Positions 37,906 to 49,222 of a stretch of DNA of 64,000 nt are shown here, in pieces (the stretch's first letter is position 1; each line of letters opens with the position of its first letter). The stretch is from Angiostrongylus vasorum (Eukaryota; Nematoda; Chromadorea; Rhabditida; Metastrongylidae), in assembly GCA_018806985.1 (NCBI GenBank), contig JADANN010000273.1, positions 434,001 through 498,000 on the forward strand, given 5' to 3'. The position numbers were made by a program, and so were the translations under genes. The notes beneath the pieces were generated by a model, which was given only the letters and a program-made list of their open reading frames with translations, did not search any database and was not told the DNA's origin.

Positions 37906-38804
37906 AGGCTTTGCTGAAGGTATGGATCTCCCGCTGTATATCGCATTCCGACATCCAGGAACACGTTCCAGCCATGATGACGCGGTAAGCTGTAGGAAGG
38001 ATTTCGATAAATTTTGCAGAACAAATCAAATTTTCGCACATAGTACCCAATCCGCATTGAATGGAGAGCATTCGCTGCAACATTGATGTTGTCATGTTCA
38101 AGCCATCACTCCCAAGTTCATAATGAACTTTATTAAATGGAGTAAAAAACCACTAGACTGTTCCCTCATTCTACCAAGATGGCAACCTGATTCTCTGAAG
38201 GGTGATATGACGTGCTTTTTTACTATTTCTATGTCAAGGCTCATATTTTGGACACGAAAGCTGTTAAATAGGCGAATTTTCGTAGGAGTGTCACGATGGT
38301 TTTTCACCGATATATCGTTATTGTTCGTGGCTTGCTGCGCTTGTGCCGGAGATTCTAAAAACTCTGGTTTCTTACTCATTTTTTTCAAGATTTTTACTCC
38401 CAACTATAAATCAAATTTAAAGAATGTTTCACAAACGCTGTATATTCGATCAAAACTATAGAGCTAAATCATTGATAAAAAATCTCTCCAGTTCTCAACT
38501 CGTTAAAATTAGTCCGAATATTAGTGCACAAACAACGCAGCACTTTTGATCTAAAAGTGTGCGAAGGGTCAGAAGGACAGCAACATCCAAGTAGAATGCT
38601 CGATGTAACGGAACCTTTGATATGAGGGAAGAAGAGGTGAGGAATCGAAAAGGCGAACGATGAAGTTGTCTACGAACGAAATCGGAATCTACGTGTTCGA
38701 AAATGATTCACATTTCATCACTTCACTGTTAACACAGTTTGATATGAACCAGATATGTTTAGTGCTTTTGAAGACCTCCAATTTTCGTATCAGTGTTTAA
38801 TAAA
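37906..38804. other. Nothing recognised
   Basis: Short frames on both strands (for example 38098-38403 minus, 38123-38461 plus) overlap each other and show no motif. Confidence 0.3.
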
Positions 38805-39098
38805 AAGGATAAATAAAAGGATAAAGCTCTCGGCGTTGGTCAATCCCTGAGGGATGCGCCATGCATTCGACTTCATTAAGTATCGTTGGAGGTGATTGAA
38901 TGCATATCTGGCTTTTACAACGACTCCCGGTGGCCTACCGATGTATCGAGCCAGTGCTGTTATTCTCCCAGACAAGTCTGGTACCAATTTGCTGACCCCG
39001 GAGGGATGGAAAGTTTGGTGGGCCATGGGCGCGGGGATCGATTCCACCTGCGTGTCGCAATGGTGCCTCCAACCACAGCGCCACACGCGCCCTGTGTT
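38805..39098 (-). repeat. tRNA-derived SINE, family 1
   Basis: Minus-strand copy: the head near 39095 (complement of cagcgccacacgcgcc), B-box-like gatcgattcc, the core (agacaagtctggtaccaa) and the aaaggataa tail at 38805-38825. The short motif gtgtttaa flanks both ends and may be the target duplication. Confidence 0.85.
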
Positions 39099-39495
39099 TA
39101 AGCAAGATTACACTTCGGAATAGTTTATACTGATGAAAATGATGAGGACGGTGACGAAATATCATCTTACACAAAACTTTGCATCTTATGATAGAAAAAC
39201 ATAAATCCAAAGTATTGATAAAATATAGCCGTAAAGAAATGATAAAAAGACGAAAAGCGTGAACAAACTGCTTCGAATGACCTTTATTGACGAGCTTCAA
39301 AAACCCAAGTGGACTATTTCCATGGCATATGTTAGTCTGTAGTGAACAGAAGACATACTACTTTGCTCTAAACTCTAATGCCCTACTATTTTAATATAAA
39401 CACGAAAAGTAGGAACAGTGAGAAAAGAAAAATAACGGAGGTGGCTGTGCTAGTTATACTCCTACAACGTAGATTGGGGCTTTTTCTAAAGAGAA

Positions 39496-40285
39496 TTAGG
39501 AACGGCCTTTCCGCTTTTTTCGAACGGTCCTGAGAAATGAAAGAAAAGTCGTCAACGAATAGAGTACTTTTAATTGATGTATATGAGAAAACTTACACGT
39601 TCTTCGAGTAGAATGCAATATTCATATGCAAAAGGGCACTTTCGAGCATCTCAATCTGAAGCAATAACCTAGAACGAGGATAAATACAGAGTTACCTATA
39701 ACGTTTCTCATTAACTAACCACTTCTAGAACCTCTGAAAGGATTTCAGCAGTCCTGAGAACGTTAAGGGATAACATCTTGATCTGAATCTTTGTGCTCTT
39801 TAATCTACAGAAGAAGTAACCACTGATAAAATGAGCTTGAAAAATTATTGGTTATTTGAGATCAAAGAGCATTCCAAATTGGACGACAAACCTTTGTCGA
39901 TGTGGACATCGAGATATGCTTCGACGAAAGTGATCGGTCATTTTTTAGCAGCGCACCCGAATCTTCACTAAGAGCCAGACGTTTCTTAACAAGGAAAGTT
40001 CATTTCTAAATCAACGTTCGAACGCGTTCGAAAAGGTTTGTTGCCTTTGAACGAAGTCTGGTGGTACTTGACGAGTTTTAACCTAACACCATGCTCAGAA
40101 CCACTCTTCGTCAGAAATCGACTCTCGTCTAAATCAATAAATACTTTTACCAAGTTGTACCTGATTCACGTAATCCTCAAGACGTGTAAGCAATAAGTTA
40201 ACTGAGTCCAAAAGTTCATCAATGCATCCGTGCAACGACTTCACTAGCTCATAAATTTCTCTGAGAATGCAACGATAATCCATAC
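39496..40285 (-). CDS. Unidentified spliced gene 3' end, helical protein with basic tail
   Basis: Minus strand exons: 40285-40161 (acceptor gttacag, donor GTACAA) encodes MDYRCILREIYELVKSL and DELLDSVNLLLTRLEDYV. 39804-39720 (acceptor ttctgtag, donor GTTAGT) encodes IQIKMLSLNVLRTAEILSEV. 39655-39597 (acceptor ttgcttcag, donor GTAAGT) encodes IEMLESALLHMNIAFYSKN. 39529-39496 (acceptor tttctcag) ends TVRKKRKGRS and TAA. The last three join in phase; the join from the first to the second is not in phase as drawn, so an exon is missing or a boundary is wrong. The pattern is amphipathic helix plus a lysine/arginine-rich end. No family recognised. Confidence 0.45.
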
Positions 40286-40489
40286 CTGTAACATGAAAAT
40301 CAGTAGTCTTCTTCACGATGAGACACTGAATACAAAAGCAGATTAGCAGAATGGAGAAACAGAAGCAGACTTTCAATTCCGTAAATATATTGTTGTTCAG
40401 AAAAGCGAGAATCAATGTCTCTTGGCGCTTTTCTACAGTGTAAAGCTTTGTCTTCCCGTCATCAGAACGTCACATTCAAATTACTCAAA

Positions 40490-40745
40490 GGACGCGTGAA
40501 GAGCAGTGGTTAGGGATCCTGTGCAATATGTTTTGATCCCGTGTCCCGGGCTCAGCAGGCCATTCATCCTTCAGACAAAGGCAGATTGGTACCAGACTTC
40601 TCTGGGAGGACAGCAACACTACCTCGATACACGGGTATGCACCCGCAAGTCGTTGTGTAGGCCAAGTATGCATTAAATCGCCCTCTTTGTGAAGATAAAG
40701 GCATGGTGTATCTCCCAGGGATCGATCAACGCCGAACCTTTCATA
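40490..40745 (+). repeat. tRNA-derived SINE, family 1, strongly diverged
   Basis: Head gaagagcagtggttaggg, B-box region ttgatcccgtg, core gcagattggtaccagactt and 3' part gggatcgatcaacgccg identify it, despite many changes. Confidence 0.65.
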
Positions 40746-40956
40746 TCACATAGAACAGCGCAAAGAAGTAAAAATTGTGAAAACATTGAAAGTAGAGTTT
40801 AAAACGAAATGTTAAGTGTGAATTCGGGATGTTTATAGTTTAAAATAATGAAATGCAGAACAATAAAGTGCAATCGATACTTGTATTCATATTTTTATAT
40901 AATATTTAGTCGACGTGATGACAAACATTGAATGGAACGTCAAATGTTAACAGTCG

Positions 40957-41317
40957 TCAACTACTGTTCTCTGCCCAGATTTTTGGGCCGAAACCTCGAG
41001 CATAATCGGTGGTGACCACGATTTCTCCCTTGCAGATACACTTTAATACAGTCAACAAGTTCACTTGAAAACACTACAGAATAACCATGAATCCTTTGGA
41101 ATATTAGAAATGGTCACATACGACTCGTGAAATAATCATAGCATGGTGGTCCATTGGACACAAGACATGTTTGAAGTGAGCACGAGTGATTCGTGACGAC
41201 AAGCAGCGTCCTTCTGCTCATAAACGCGCCCTCTAGAGCTTTGATCTGTGCTGATCGATCGTCGATAACATATAGAGAAATACATTCCCTGGTTTTTTTC
41301 CAAATCATGTTTAACCC
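40957..41317 (-). CDS. Candidate last two exons of an unidentified gene
   Basis: Minus strand. Exon 41317-41122 (acceptor aaattag, donor GTATGT, phase 1 out) contains CISLYVIDDRSAQIK and FMSRRTLLVVTNHSC. Exon 41063-40957 (acceptor tttcaag, phase 1 in) continues NLLTVLKCICKGEIVVTTDY and GFGPKIWAENSS with a TGA. The two join in phase. The run SLYVIDD followed about 25 residues later by LLVVTNH recalls the Walker B strand and the next strand of RecA/RAD51-type ATPases, but no Walker A is visible upstream and the end does not look typical. Treat the function as unknown. Confidence 0.35.
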
Positions 41318-41589
41318 CTAATTTAATCAGTTGCCAGAGAAAGCATTCGACGGAACATGACACCATCCATAAATACTGGCTATTGTATGATCAGATACTA
41401 AAACTGTTACAGTTGGCGAACTGAAATTTCTAGCGTTTGAAATATTCTCACTTGTGCAAAACTGACACAACAATCGCCTCACCTGTAGTTAATCCCTGTG
41501 TTACTCTTTTTTACTACTTCCATTCAAACTACAGAAATCGTCTGCATTTTGTCTGTTACGTCTATTTGTCCTCCATATTCTTCTGTGGC

Positions 41590-41825
41590 AAGGTGTCCAG
41601 AATCCGCTTCATTCGGGATGGAGAGCAACAACACACCCACTGCATAGTCCGTGGGTTCGATCACCCTAGAGCTTGCCAAGCTTCTCGCACCTCCATGGTC
41701 AGGAAATTGGTACCATACTTGTCCAGGAGAACACCTTTGTTATTCACAATGGACAGACCTTCTATTTGTGCTGAAGATCTGGGCACATTGTTATAGGGCT
41801 GTTCCAGCATGAAAAGGTGAGTGGA
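41590..41825 (+). repeat. tRNA-derived SINE, third family
   Basis: B-box-like gtgggttcgatcaccc (41650-41665) and then the same core as families 1 and 2 (ggaaattggtaccatactt, gtccagg), but a different 5' part and 3' body. The only copy seen in this window. Confidence 0.55.
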
Positions 41826-43039
41826 TCTATCAACGTCATGAAGAAGACGGAATAATCAATTACAATTCGATTCAAAACAAAGAGCTGCCGGAATCTACAC
41901 AATACATAAACACTGGTCGTATAAATGAGAAAAAATCGTTCTCTACTGGCCAGAGTTAGGAAAACACATTTCTAACCACATTTCATTTAGGCCTTACACA
42001 CTATTTCATGAGACCTTATACGTGTTATGCACAATATTAATAAAAAAAGCGATTTAAAATCGAATTGTCTCGTAGGAAGCATACCGTTCTCGTTGTTGAG
42101 TCCTGAGAGCGACTACGTTTACTGAATTTACGATCACGAATGAACCTCATTCAGAAACAAGGCAATTATCCTGTGATAAGGAGCTAGCCACGTATGATAG
42201 TGATACATTCTTCTCTTCTATTCATTTTTAGGTTTCTGAAATTTCTGCAATATGCTTCAAGGGTTTCGCCCACCTGCTAATGTTTTTTGATTATTGTGTC
42301 GCGATCGTCGCTGCCGCATCAAGATCGTCATCTTGTGTTTTTTGTGTCCCATGTGTACATAAAGGAGTACTGGGTCGGGTTTTCATTTTTCATCTAGGTA
42401 TTCTTCTAGGTGGAGTTTTTCTTCTATTTCGCCAATGTGCACATCATCCACGACAGCTTGTATATTCAACCTCAACTCGTGGAATCTCCATCTCTGCTCT
42501 TAAAGCAAACCATGCGCTTTTCCATTTTACATAGAGTGTCATATAGGCGATTCCCAACAAACTGTCGACGTAACGTGCCGGGAGAAATTCTGCCACTGCC
42601 ATAGACCTGCGCCTACTTCTTTCGTTATGAATTCTAGAAGTCCTCAGCCAAAATGAAATTCATGTGCCAACTACTGGGAAAGTAACCACTTTTACATATC
42701 ATGTTTGCGTGGAACGTTCATGAAAACCTCTAAGTTCTGCACATCGAAGCAGTATTTATGGAGCGCCAAATTGACTGTGGTTGAAGATTTAGAAGGTTAA
42801 GGCATAACATTTTTACATCACTCACGACTATTCCATGCACATTTCCGTACCCCTTGTTTGATTCCCGTCAAACTCTTCGATAGAAAGCTTGAACGGGCCA
42901 AGTTATCTTCCACGTTATTAATTTCTAGAAGCCGAAGATGAGGTTGTGTATGAGGTGTGTTCAAGGGAAGCTTTCTACTAAGCAAATAATAATTTAGTTC
43001 GTTTTTCCTGCTGTGATTATGAAAGAGTTAGGCTGAGCA
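41826..43039. other. Nothing recognised
   Basis: The frame at 42280-42534 (+) is Cys/Val-rich but unsupported by splice signals or a family. Confidence 0.3.
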
Positions 43040-43160
43040 GATTTCGTGCCCATTCGACCTTTCCAGGCTCTGAAAAAGGCGATGACGCCGAGACATCAGC
43101 CGTTATTGTACTGAATAAATCTTGTTAGCAACCTCGTGTTTGCTCATCAAGAAGATTTTG
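43040..43160. repeat. Single-arm copy of the PLE-type repeat
   Basis: Carries cctttccaggctctgaaaaa, ggcgatgacgccgagacatc and the end block ctcgtgtttgctcatcaag also found at 17120. No inverted partner nearby. Confidence 0.6.
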
Positions 43161-43439
43161 AATTGCTTAGGAACATCCTGTTAGGCAATCAAAAAACAAG
43201 ATATTGGTAACTTACATCTTCGTTCAACAAACGTGGTTCTGGGGATCTCTTCTCGTAACATTTGCCGTTTTGTATTCGTTTGATGTTCTTCTCGCAATCA
43301 ACAATTGCGAAATCGTGGTGTAGTTGTTAGTACCTGTGAACGAGCTAGGCGTTCATCTGTTTGGGTCTACATCTTAACTACGGGACTTTACATATAATTT
43401 ACGTGGTATATATGTAGCACTGGTTTGCCTTAAGATAAT

Positions 43440-43795
43440 TTTTGGCCCGTCTTCACGTCTACTATGCGGATCACAGCACTTCTCGCGCTTCCTCGCATCT
43501 ATCATTTACGAATATCTTCCAACTTTACGTGTGGCTTCAGTTAGTGCTTGAAGATTTTCATTTCATATTGAATGTCGTAGAATGCTGGTAGAGGAATTCT
43601 CCCTGGTGTACCGAGATAACCGGGATAGAGCGTCCTCAACTAGATTGTAGAAAGTGATTCTTTCCCAGACAAATACGTTACCAACTCCGACTCCGGAGGG
43701 ATGAGAGGCCTGGTTGGCCCGGAGCGGAATCGAACTAGCACCATGCTCGTGATGGCGAACATCACTACCACTGTGCTATCCGCTCCCTCTTAAGC
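43440..43795 (-). repeat. tRNA-derived SINE, family 2, nearly full length
   Basis: Minus strand: tRNA-like head at 43790-43715 (A-box region gatagcacagtggtagtg, B box gttcgattccg in the transcribed sense). Then the core, the family body, and the 3' end at 43445 (complement of ggcccgtcttcacgtctac). The A-rich tail is short. Confidence 0.85.
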
Positions 43796-45877
43796 TATTT
43801 AAAATTAAGATAAAAGGAAACACCTGTCGTAAGTACTCCAGCTTGTATATAAAGAGTGAAATTTGTAGGTTAGGTACTGAAATTGGATGTGCACATATGT
43901 AAATTGTAAACTGTAGGTTGTACAATAAATATTTTTGAGAACAATTTCCAACATAACAGCTGTGGTAGTACAAAAAAGACTTCATAACTCTTTATAAAAA
44001 ACAAACTCTGTTGAAGCACCCTGATGAATACATACTCTACGCATATCTAGTCACTGTAGAGAAGTAGTCTCAATAATTTATCTCCTTATCCTAGCGGAAA
44101 GCTCTGCAATTGTCAGATCCCCGACCACAGGTAGAAACGTCTTTGCGTCTCTTCACTGGTCACACTATATACACTGCACACTCTCTTCAACAGCAATGGT
44201 TCATTGTCTACAAAACAAACTCATCCAAAAAAAAGGTTTTTCTAATTATTAAGTGAGATATGACTAATAGGATGCCTTCCCATGGATGACGCCAGCCACA
44301 TCATCTGCACTGGATAAGCTACCGATTGATTACAAGGAGTCTAGGGACAACCTCTGTGTACCAAAAGAAACCGCAGGAAATTATATGGCACCTATAGGCG
44401 TGATACCGACCACTTCCGCAACTTCTTCATGACACCTATAGGTGTCACTGTTTTAACAGGAAACCTTATGCCACTCATGAGACAACCGATTATGTAATGG
44501 CGGATTATAATGTAATAAATGTTTGAAATTCATAGAATCATTTATTCTTGGCACATTTGAATCTAAGTGAAAATGAAAACATCCGGAGACAAAAGTGCAA
44601 CAGGAAAATGTGTCTAGAAACCTACAGGCGATTTCCGACTCCGATACTTTTCAGGTAGTTACTTCTCTCCTCCATGGCATCACTTTCTTTACAGCGAGCA
44701 TACGATTTCCAATTAGGACTCGATCGAAACAATCGTATCGCCACAACATTCTCCTTAAAAGAACCACTAAGGCTTTCAGAAACTATTTAGTAATTTTCAA
44801 AAGTTTTGGGTAATGTTCCCAAAGATTTCATGGTGACTAAAGAAGTACACATCCTAGACAATGAAGTAAAAACAAAGGAGTGGTTGAACAAACTAAGGTT
44901 CTGTTATTACTAAAAGTGTCAGTAGTTATTAGCCATGGGTTTGTATCCTAACCTCATTAGATTAAAGCTTAGAAGGAACGACCTGGTGTTGATATTCACC
45001 GTTCTATGCCTGCTTTGATAGAGATAGCAATCACCAACTCGTTAGGCTTAGAACTTATCAATTCCTTTAAATAGTACGTAACGCTCGAAATGGACTGGCT
45101 GCGATGCATGCATTAGGGGTCAAGGTGTATCGCTCCCAATGCATTTCCATCTCAATGGTTTTGCAGCACAGATCCTTCTTATCGCACTTCTTGTATTCAA
45201 TCGATAACTCATTCATCACAAAAGCTAGTATCTAAGCCTAACAATTTGCAAAAAAACACCCGTGTCCGTCGACCTTAACGGGTTCACGAAGATGAAAAAT
45301 CTCACCACTTAAAAAGCATACTTTTTTCAGGACATTCAGATCCCTTGTAAAATCAACAGTATCGACTTAGCGCAAAAATATGACAGGAAAACGATGGACA
45401 ACATAAAAGATGACTAAAAAAGATTAAACAGTGCAAGTAAGTACTTGCGCTTTGTTAGCAATGTGCTGTTCTCTGTACGCGTATTTCTTCCTATGAAGTA
45501 GTAAGGAATTTTTGGTAGAAAATTTCGACAGAATTATTAAGGAGACACTGAAGAAGCTGAGTAAGTGGAAAATCTCTTGTGCTTATAGTATAAAAGTCTG
45601 AAATAATAGAACTGAAGGATGAGAACTACGATGATGCGACAAATTTAGCGGTGAGTAATCAAATAACGTGGTTCCTCACCACCTTTCAGTTTCCAATAAC
45701 AATTAATTTAGAGAGGATCAACAGCTTTTACTTGGAGCGACAGAAACAATAGGTTTCTATAAATTACTGCTGAAATGTGAGAATACATAGCATAAGGGAT
45801 CTTCAGTTAGGGATAAGAGGAAAACAATTCGTGAGAACCAAAACGAAATGAGGGTAGGAAAGAAATCGTCGGTCTGT
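43796..45877. other. Nothing recognised apart from a short palindrome
   Basis: Low-complexity AT-rich sequence with short frames. See the separate palindrome entry. Confidence 0.3.
44388..44447. repeat. 18-bp perfect palindrome with a nearby imperfect copy
   Basis: tgacacctataggtgtca at 44430-44447 is identical on both strands. A diverged copy, ggcacctataggcgtgat, lies about 25 bases upstream. Role unknown. Confidence 0.6.
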
Positions 45878-46224
45878 TCATCTAGAATAGAGTAACCAAA
45901 CTGGCGCCGTTGAGCGATGAATGCAATTCCTGATCTATTTTCGAATTCAATTTTATTAGGTCCGAAACAATAACAATAGCATAACTTCGAAAGTTGTGGA
46001 CACAAAGCTAAAAATACTGCATTTGAAAATCTACGAGAAATTAGCCAGTGGTTCACATGTTTGTCACCAGCCATGTCTTCATCTGCAAGGGTTCTCTTCG
46101 ATCAGGTTAAGCAAACCACCCTCCTGTACACATGAAGCTCCTACAGCGAAAATTGTAGGAATTCTCGACCCAATTTTAACACGGTTTGATTCCAGCAAAC
46201 AGAATGTCCTTATCCAATCTTAGA

Positions 46225-46600
46225 ATATCCTCCTCTCAAGGGTTTACCGCCTCACCGTGGCTGGAAGGTGTTCTTTGGTGTTGGGCTGCGCTGTACAGCA
46301 AGGGATCCATCACCCGGCAGGGTCTCCCAAGCTGACTGAGGAGTTCGGCGTTTTCATCAGAAAGCCCACTTAGGAGTAAACCAATACCAGGATCCACCAC
46401 CGTCCTGGTATTAAACTAGTCGCATGGTGGCAAATCTCCCCATGATCCACAATGGCCGCAACTGCCTGTGGTGGTGACGACCTGGGGCAGACGGCCTAGC
46501 TGTCCTCGGGACTCCAGGGAAGCACAAAGGCTAGACTAGCACCGCACAACCAGTGAAGATGGGCCATTCAATTGTCAAGTATCAAGCAAGAATGTGCTTA
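46225..46600 (+). repeat. Solitary 5' module of LINE family 2
   Basis: Starts ggtttaccgcctcaccgtgg, includes taaaccaataccaggatcc and actgcctgtggtggtgacga, and ends near agatgggccattcaattgtc. No LINE coding sequence follows. Confidence 0.75.
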
Positions 46601-46987
46601 TCTGCCACTGATGAGGTATAAAAAAGACCCTAAATTCCAAACGCTGCGAATAACGAAGACTCGAAATTGTGTGTGAACATGTGAAAAATGCAAGTTGTGA
46701 TTGGTTGAATGCGCAAGAAAATTTAACTCAACGTCACGTTTGAAAGACCAGTAGGGGGTGGTGAGAATTGGTGTTGAGAGTGTGAAGTGTTCAGGACTCC
46801 ATCTCCACGCTAGAAACGGACTTCCTGGAGGCACAATTTGTGTGGGATGTACAGCATAACAAGTTTCACTTTGAAGAAAGGGAAAAGAAACAGGAAAAAT
46901 CCCATACCAGGATACCACAACTTTGAAAAAAAAAATCCTTCGATCGGTGCAGTGTAAAACAAAACAACAAAACTAATTTGTACCCAC

Positions 46988-48415
46988 ATTCCAATCTGTG
47001 GTGAAACGATGGTAGATCCCTGCCGGAAGGAATAAGAAATCACCACTTTTCACAGCGATACGAATCCATTCATCCTCAATACTGCGAACATCAAAGAAGC
47101 CGGTGCCGGACTTTACAAAACGAACTTCTGGGTCACGGTGCAAATGCTCTTCGAAGAAAATCTTCAACTAAACTGTGACTTCCGTCATCAAGTGCAACAT
47201 TCCATTGTTACATTTAAGAAAAATGTATGCGCTAATGACCAAACCTTTTCGTCAAAATCAGGCATGGAGACCCTGTTAATTTGTATCTCGTCATGATGGT
47301 TCATATCGTAAGCAGCAATCAAGTTCTCCAAGTGCTCTTCCCACTTAGAGGTCATATCCACCTGCCAAAAAGGTAGACATACAAAGCATAACAAATCAGA
47401 TGCGTAACACTTCATGCACAATACCTATAACTTCGACGGCTACGACTTAGCCATTGTCTTCAAATCTCATGGTTATGATTCAGTTACTCAAAGCGTCAAA
47501 TACGTATATAACTTTGAAAATTACCACGATTAGACTTAGAAACTAATTAAATGCTCCTCAGTTTGTCATCACTCCCAGTAGTTTACCGCCTCATCGATGC
47601 TGGGAGGTCTTCCTGGATGTCGGGCCGCGATGTACAGCAGGGGATCCTTCCCACCAGAAGAGCCTCCCGAGCTGAGGAGTCCGATGCTTCCACTAGGAAG
47701 CTCATCTAAGAGTAAACCCACACCAAGATCCTCCACCGTCCTGGTATCAAACTAGTCGCATGGTGGCAAATCTCCTTCTGATCCACTAGTGCGGCGACTG
47801 CCTGTGGTGGTGACGACTTGGAGCAGACTTTGGCCAGGCTGACTTCAGGACTCCAGAGCACCGCAATGGCTAAACTAGCAAAACTCCGAAAAAAATGGGA
47901 GTTGTACTGGACAATCAGTCATCCAAGTAAGTTAGTTTGTCGTCAATCGAGAGATATGGAACTGGAACTAAACATTCTTAACAGAAAAGTCCCATGAAAT
48001 GACTGGTGAAACGATGGTCAAGAAGACAAGTAAGCCATGTAAGTTGTTCTACCCATATAAGTGGATGGCAAACTTGCCGTGAATGCTTTCCTCTCCAAAG
48101 CAGGACTTACCACGCAAATCTTACCTGAGCAAATGTATTGGTAGATATCATGATGGTATGATGGTTCCTCGTCAGCTTAGTCTGAACTCCTTTCATGATA
48201 CAATTCAGTGCTATGGAACTAATGTTCTAGGAGAATGACTGCGATCTGTCACAATTTAACCGCTAGTTGAACTCACACTGGACACCTCTACACCAATATT
48301 GGTCAAATCCACGTTTGTGGCATCTCGATTCGGAACCATTCGACATTCGTCCCTAGGATCCTGTAGAGTGCCCATAAAATACGCGTTGATCGGCATGCCC
48401 TTCACACTTTCAACT
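46988..48415 (-). CDS. Acireductone dioxygenase, three exons, C-terminus unresolved
   Basis: Cupin metalloenzyme of the methionine salvage pathway that oxidises acireductone to the 2-keto acid precursor of methionine. Exon 1, 48415-48277, has its ATG at 48396 (MPINAYFMG..., [10 protein letters not shown]). It follows a ttccag acceptor, so the first ATG may lie just behind a trans-splice site. Exon 2, 47361-47245: [15 protein letters not shown] ... PDFDEK. Exon 3, 47167-46988: [18 protein letters not shown] ... [14 protein letters not shown]. All joins are phase 0. The metal ligands are present: H-x-H and E in HLHRDPE, and the distal H in IYHRF. That makes 139 residues against about 180 in the family. 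The last exon, which should hold a G-E-P-V-W-like motif, is not convincing. A weak candidate at 45934-45878 reads STAPVWLLYSR then stop, with a poor acceptor. Intron 1 holds a LINE-2 module at 47570. Confidence 0.85.
47570..47940 (+). repeat. Solitary 5' module of LINE family 2
   Basis: Starts agtttaccgcctcatcgatg, includes gatcctccaccgtcctgg and gcgactgcctgtggtggtga, and ends near agtcatccaagtaag. It is inserted in the first intron of the dioxygenase gene, opposite in orientation to it. Confidence 0.75.
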
Positions 48416-48939
48416 CTGGAAATGAACGGAAAACACTAGAAGATTTCAATCCAACCAACCAACTTCTAGCCCCAAAGTACCGAAGGGAAATACCCCGAAA
48501 TGAATGTCATATTCGATTCAAATCAGTTCAACAGAAACAATTTTGCACACAAGAATCACAATGATTGACTATTTGCTAGCGAATCGGCTTGTATCCTTCA
48601 CGTTAAATTAGTGAATCCTTACGACTTATGAATTTGGAAACAGGTAAGAGGTGGCTATGAGCAACACCTAATAAGCAATCCCTACTATAGGAAAGATAAA
48701 CTTAAGTATTAACCTTAAGGTCGGTAAGCCAGCAATGGAGCACATTTCGCTAAGAACACGAAAAATAGAGACTTTAATATTAAACGTACGACCTCCACCA
48801 AATGAAATCCAATGCACAGCACTGACAAACAACAACATCAATGAGAACTTAACAGGTACCCCCACCAATTGATTCGATGGCTAATGAGATTACAAATGAA
48901 GAAGAGCAATATTTGAAACCATACCCCTTATGATAAGGC

Positions 48940-49222
48940 GCGTGTGGAGCAGTGGTTGGAGGCGCCACTGCGACACACACGTGGAATCGATCCCCGCGCC
49001 CATGGCCCATCAAGCCTTCCATCCCTCCGAGGTCGGCAAATTGGTACCAGACTTGTCTGGAAGAATAACAGCACTGGCTCGATACATCGGTAGGCCACCG
49101 GGAGTCGTTGTAAGGGCCAGATATGCATTCAATTACCTCCAACGATTCTTGATGAGGTCAATGCATGGCGCATCCCTTAGGGATTGATCAACGCCGAGAG
49201 CTTTATCCTTTTTTTATTTTAA
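48940..49222 (+). repeat. tRNA-derived SINE, family 1, well preserved
   Basis: Head ggcgcgtgtggagcagtggt, B-box-like ggaatcgatcccc, core gtcggcaaattggtaccag, body gatatgcattcaattacc, end gagctttatccttttttta. Flanks accccttatgataa and acccctgataa resemble an imperfect target duplication. Confidence 0.9.

Noticed and set aside
48940..49010. tRNA-gene-like head
   Set aside because: A and B boxes are present but it continues into a SINE body with a tail and recurs eight times; not a functional tRNA gene.
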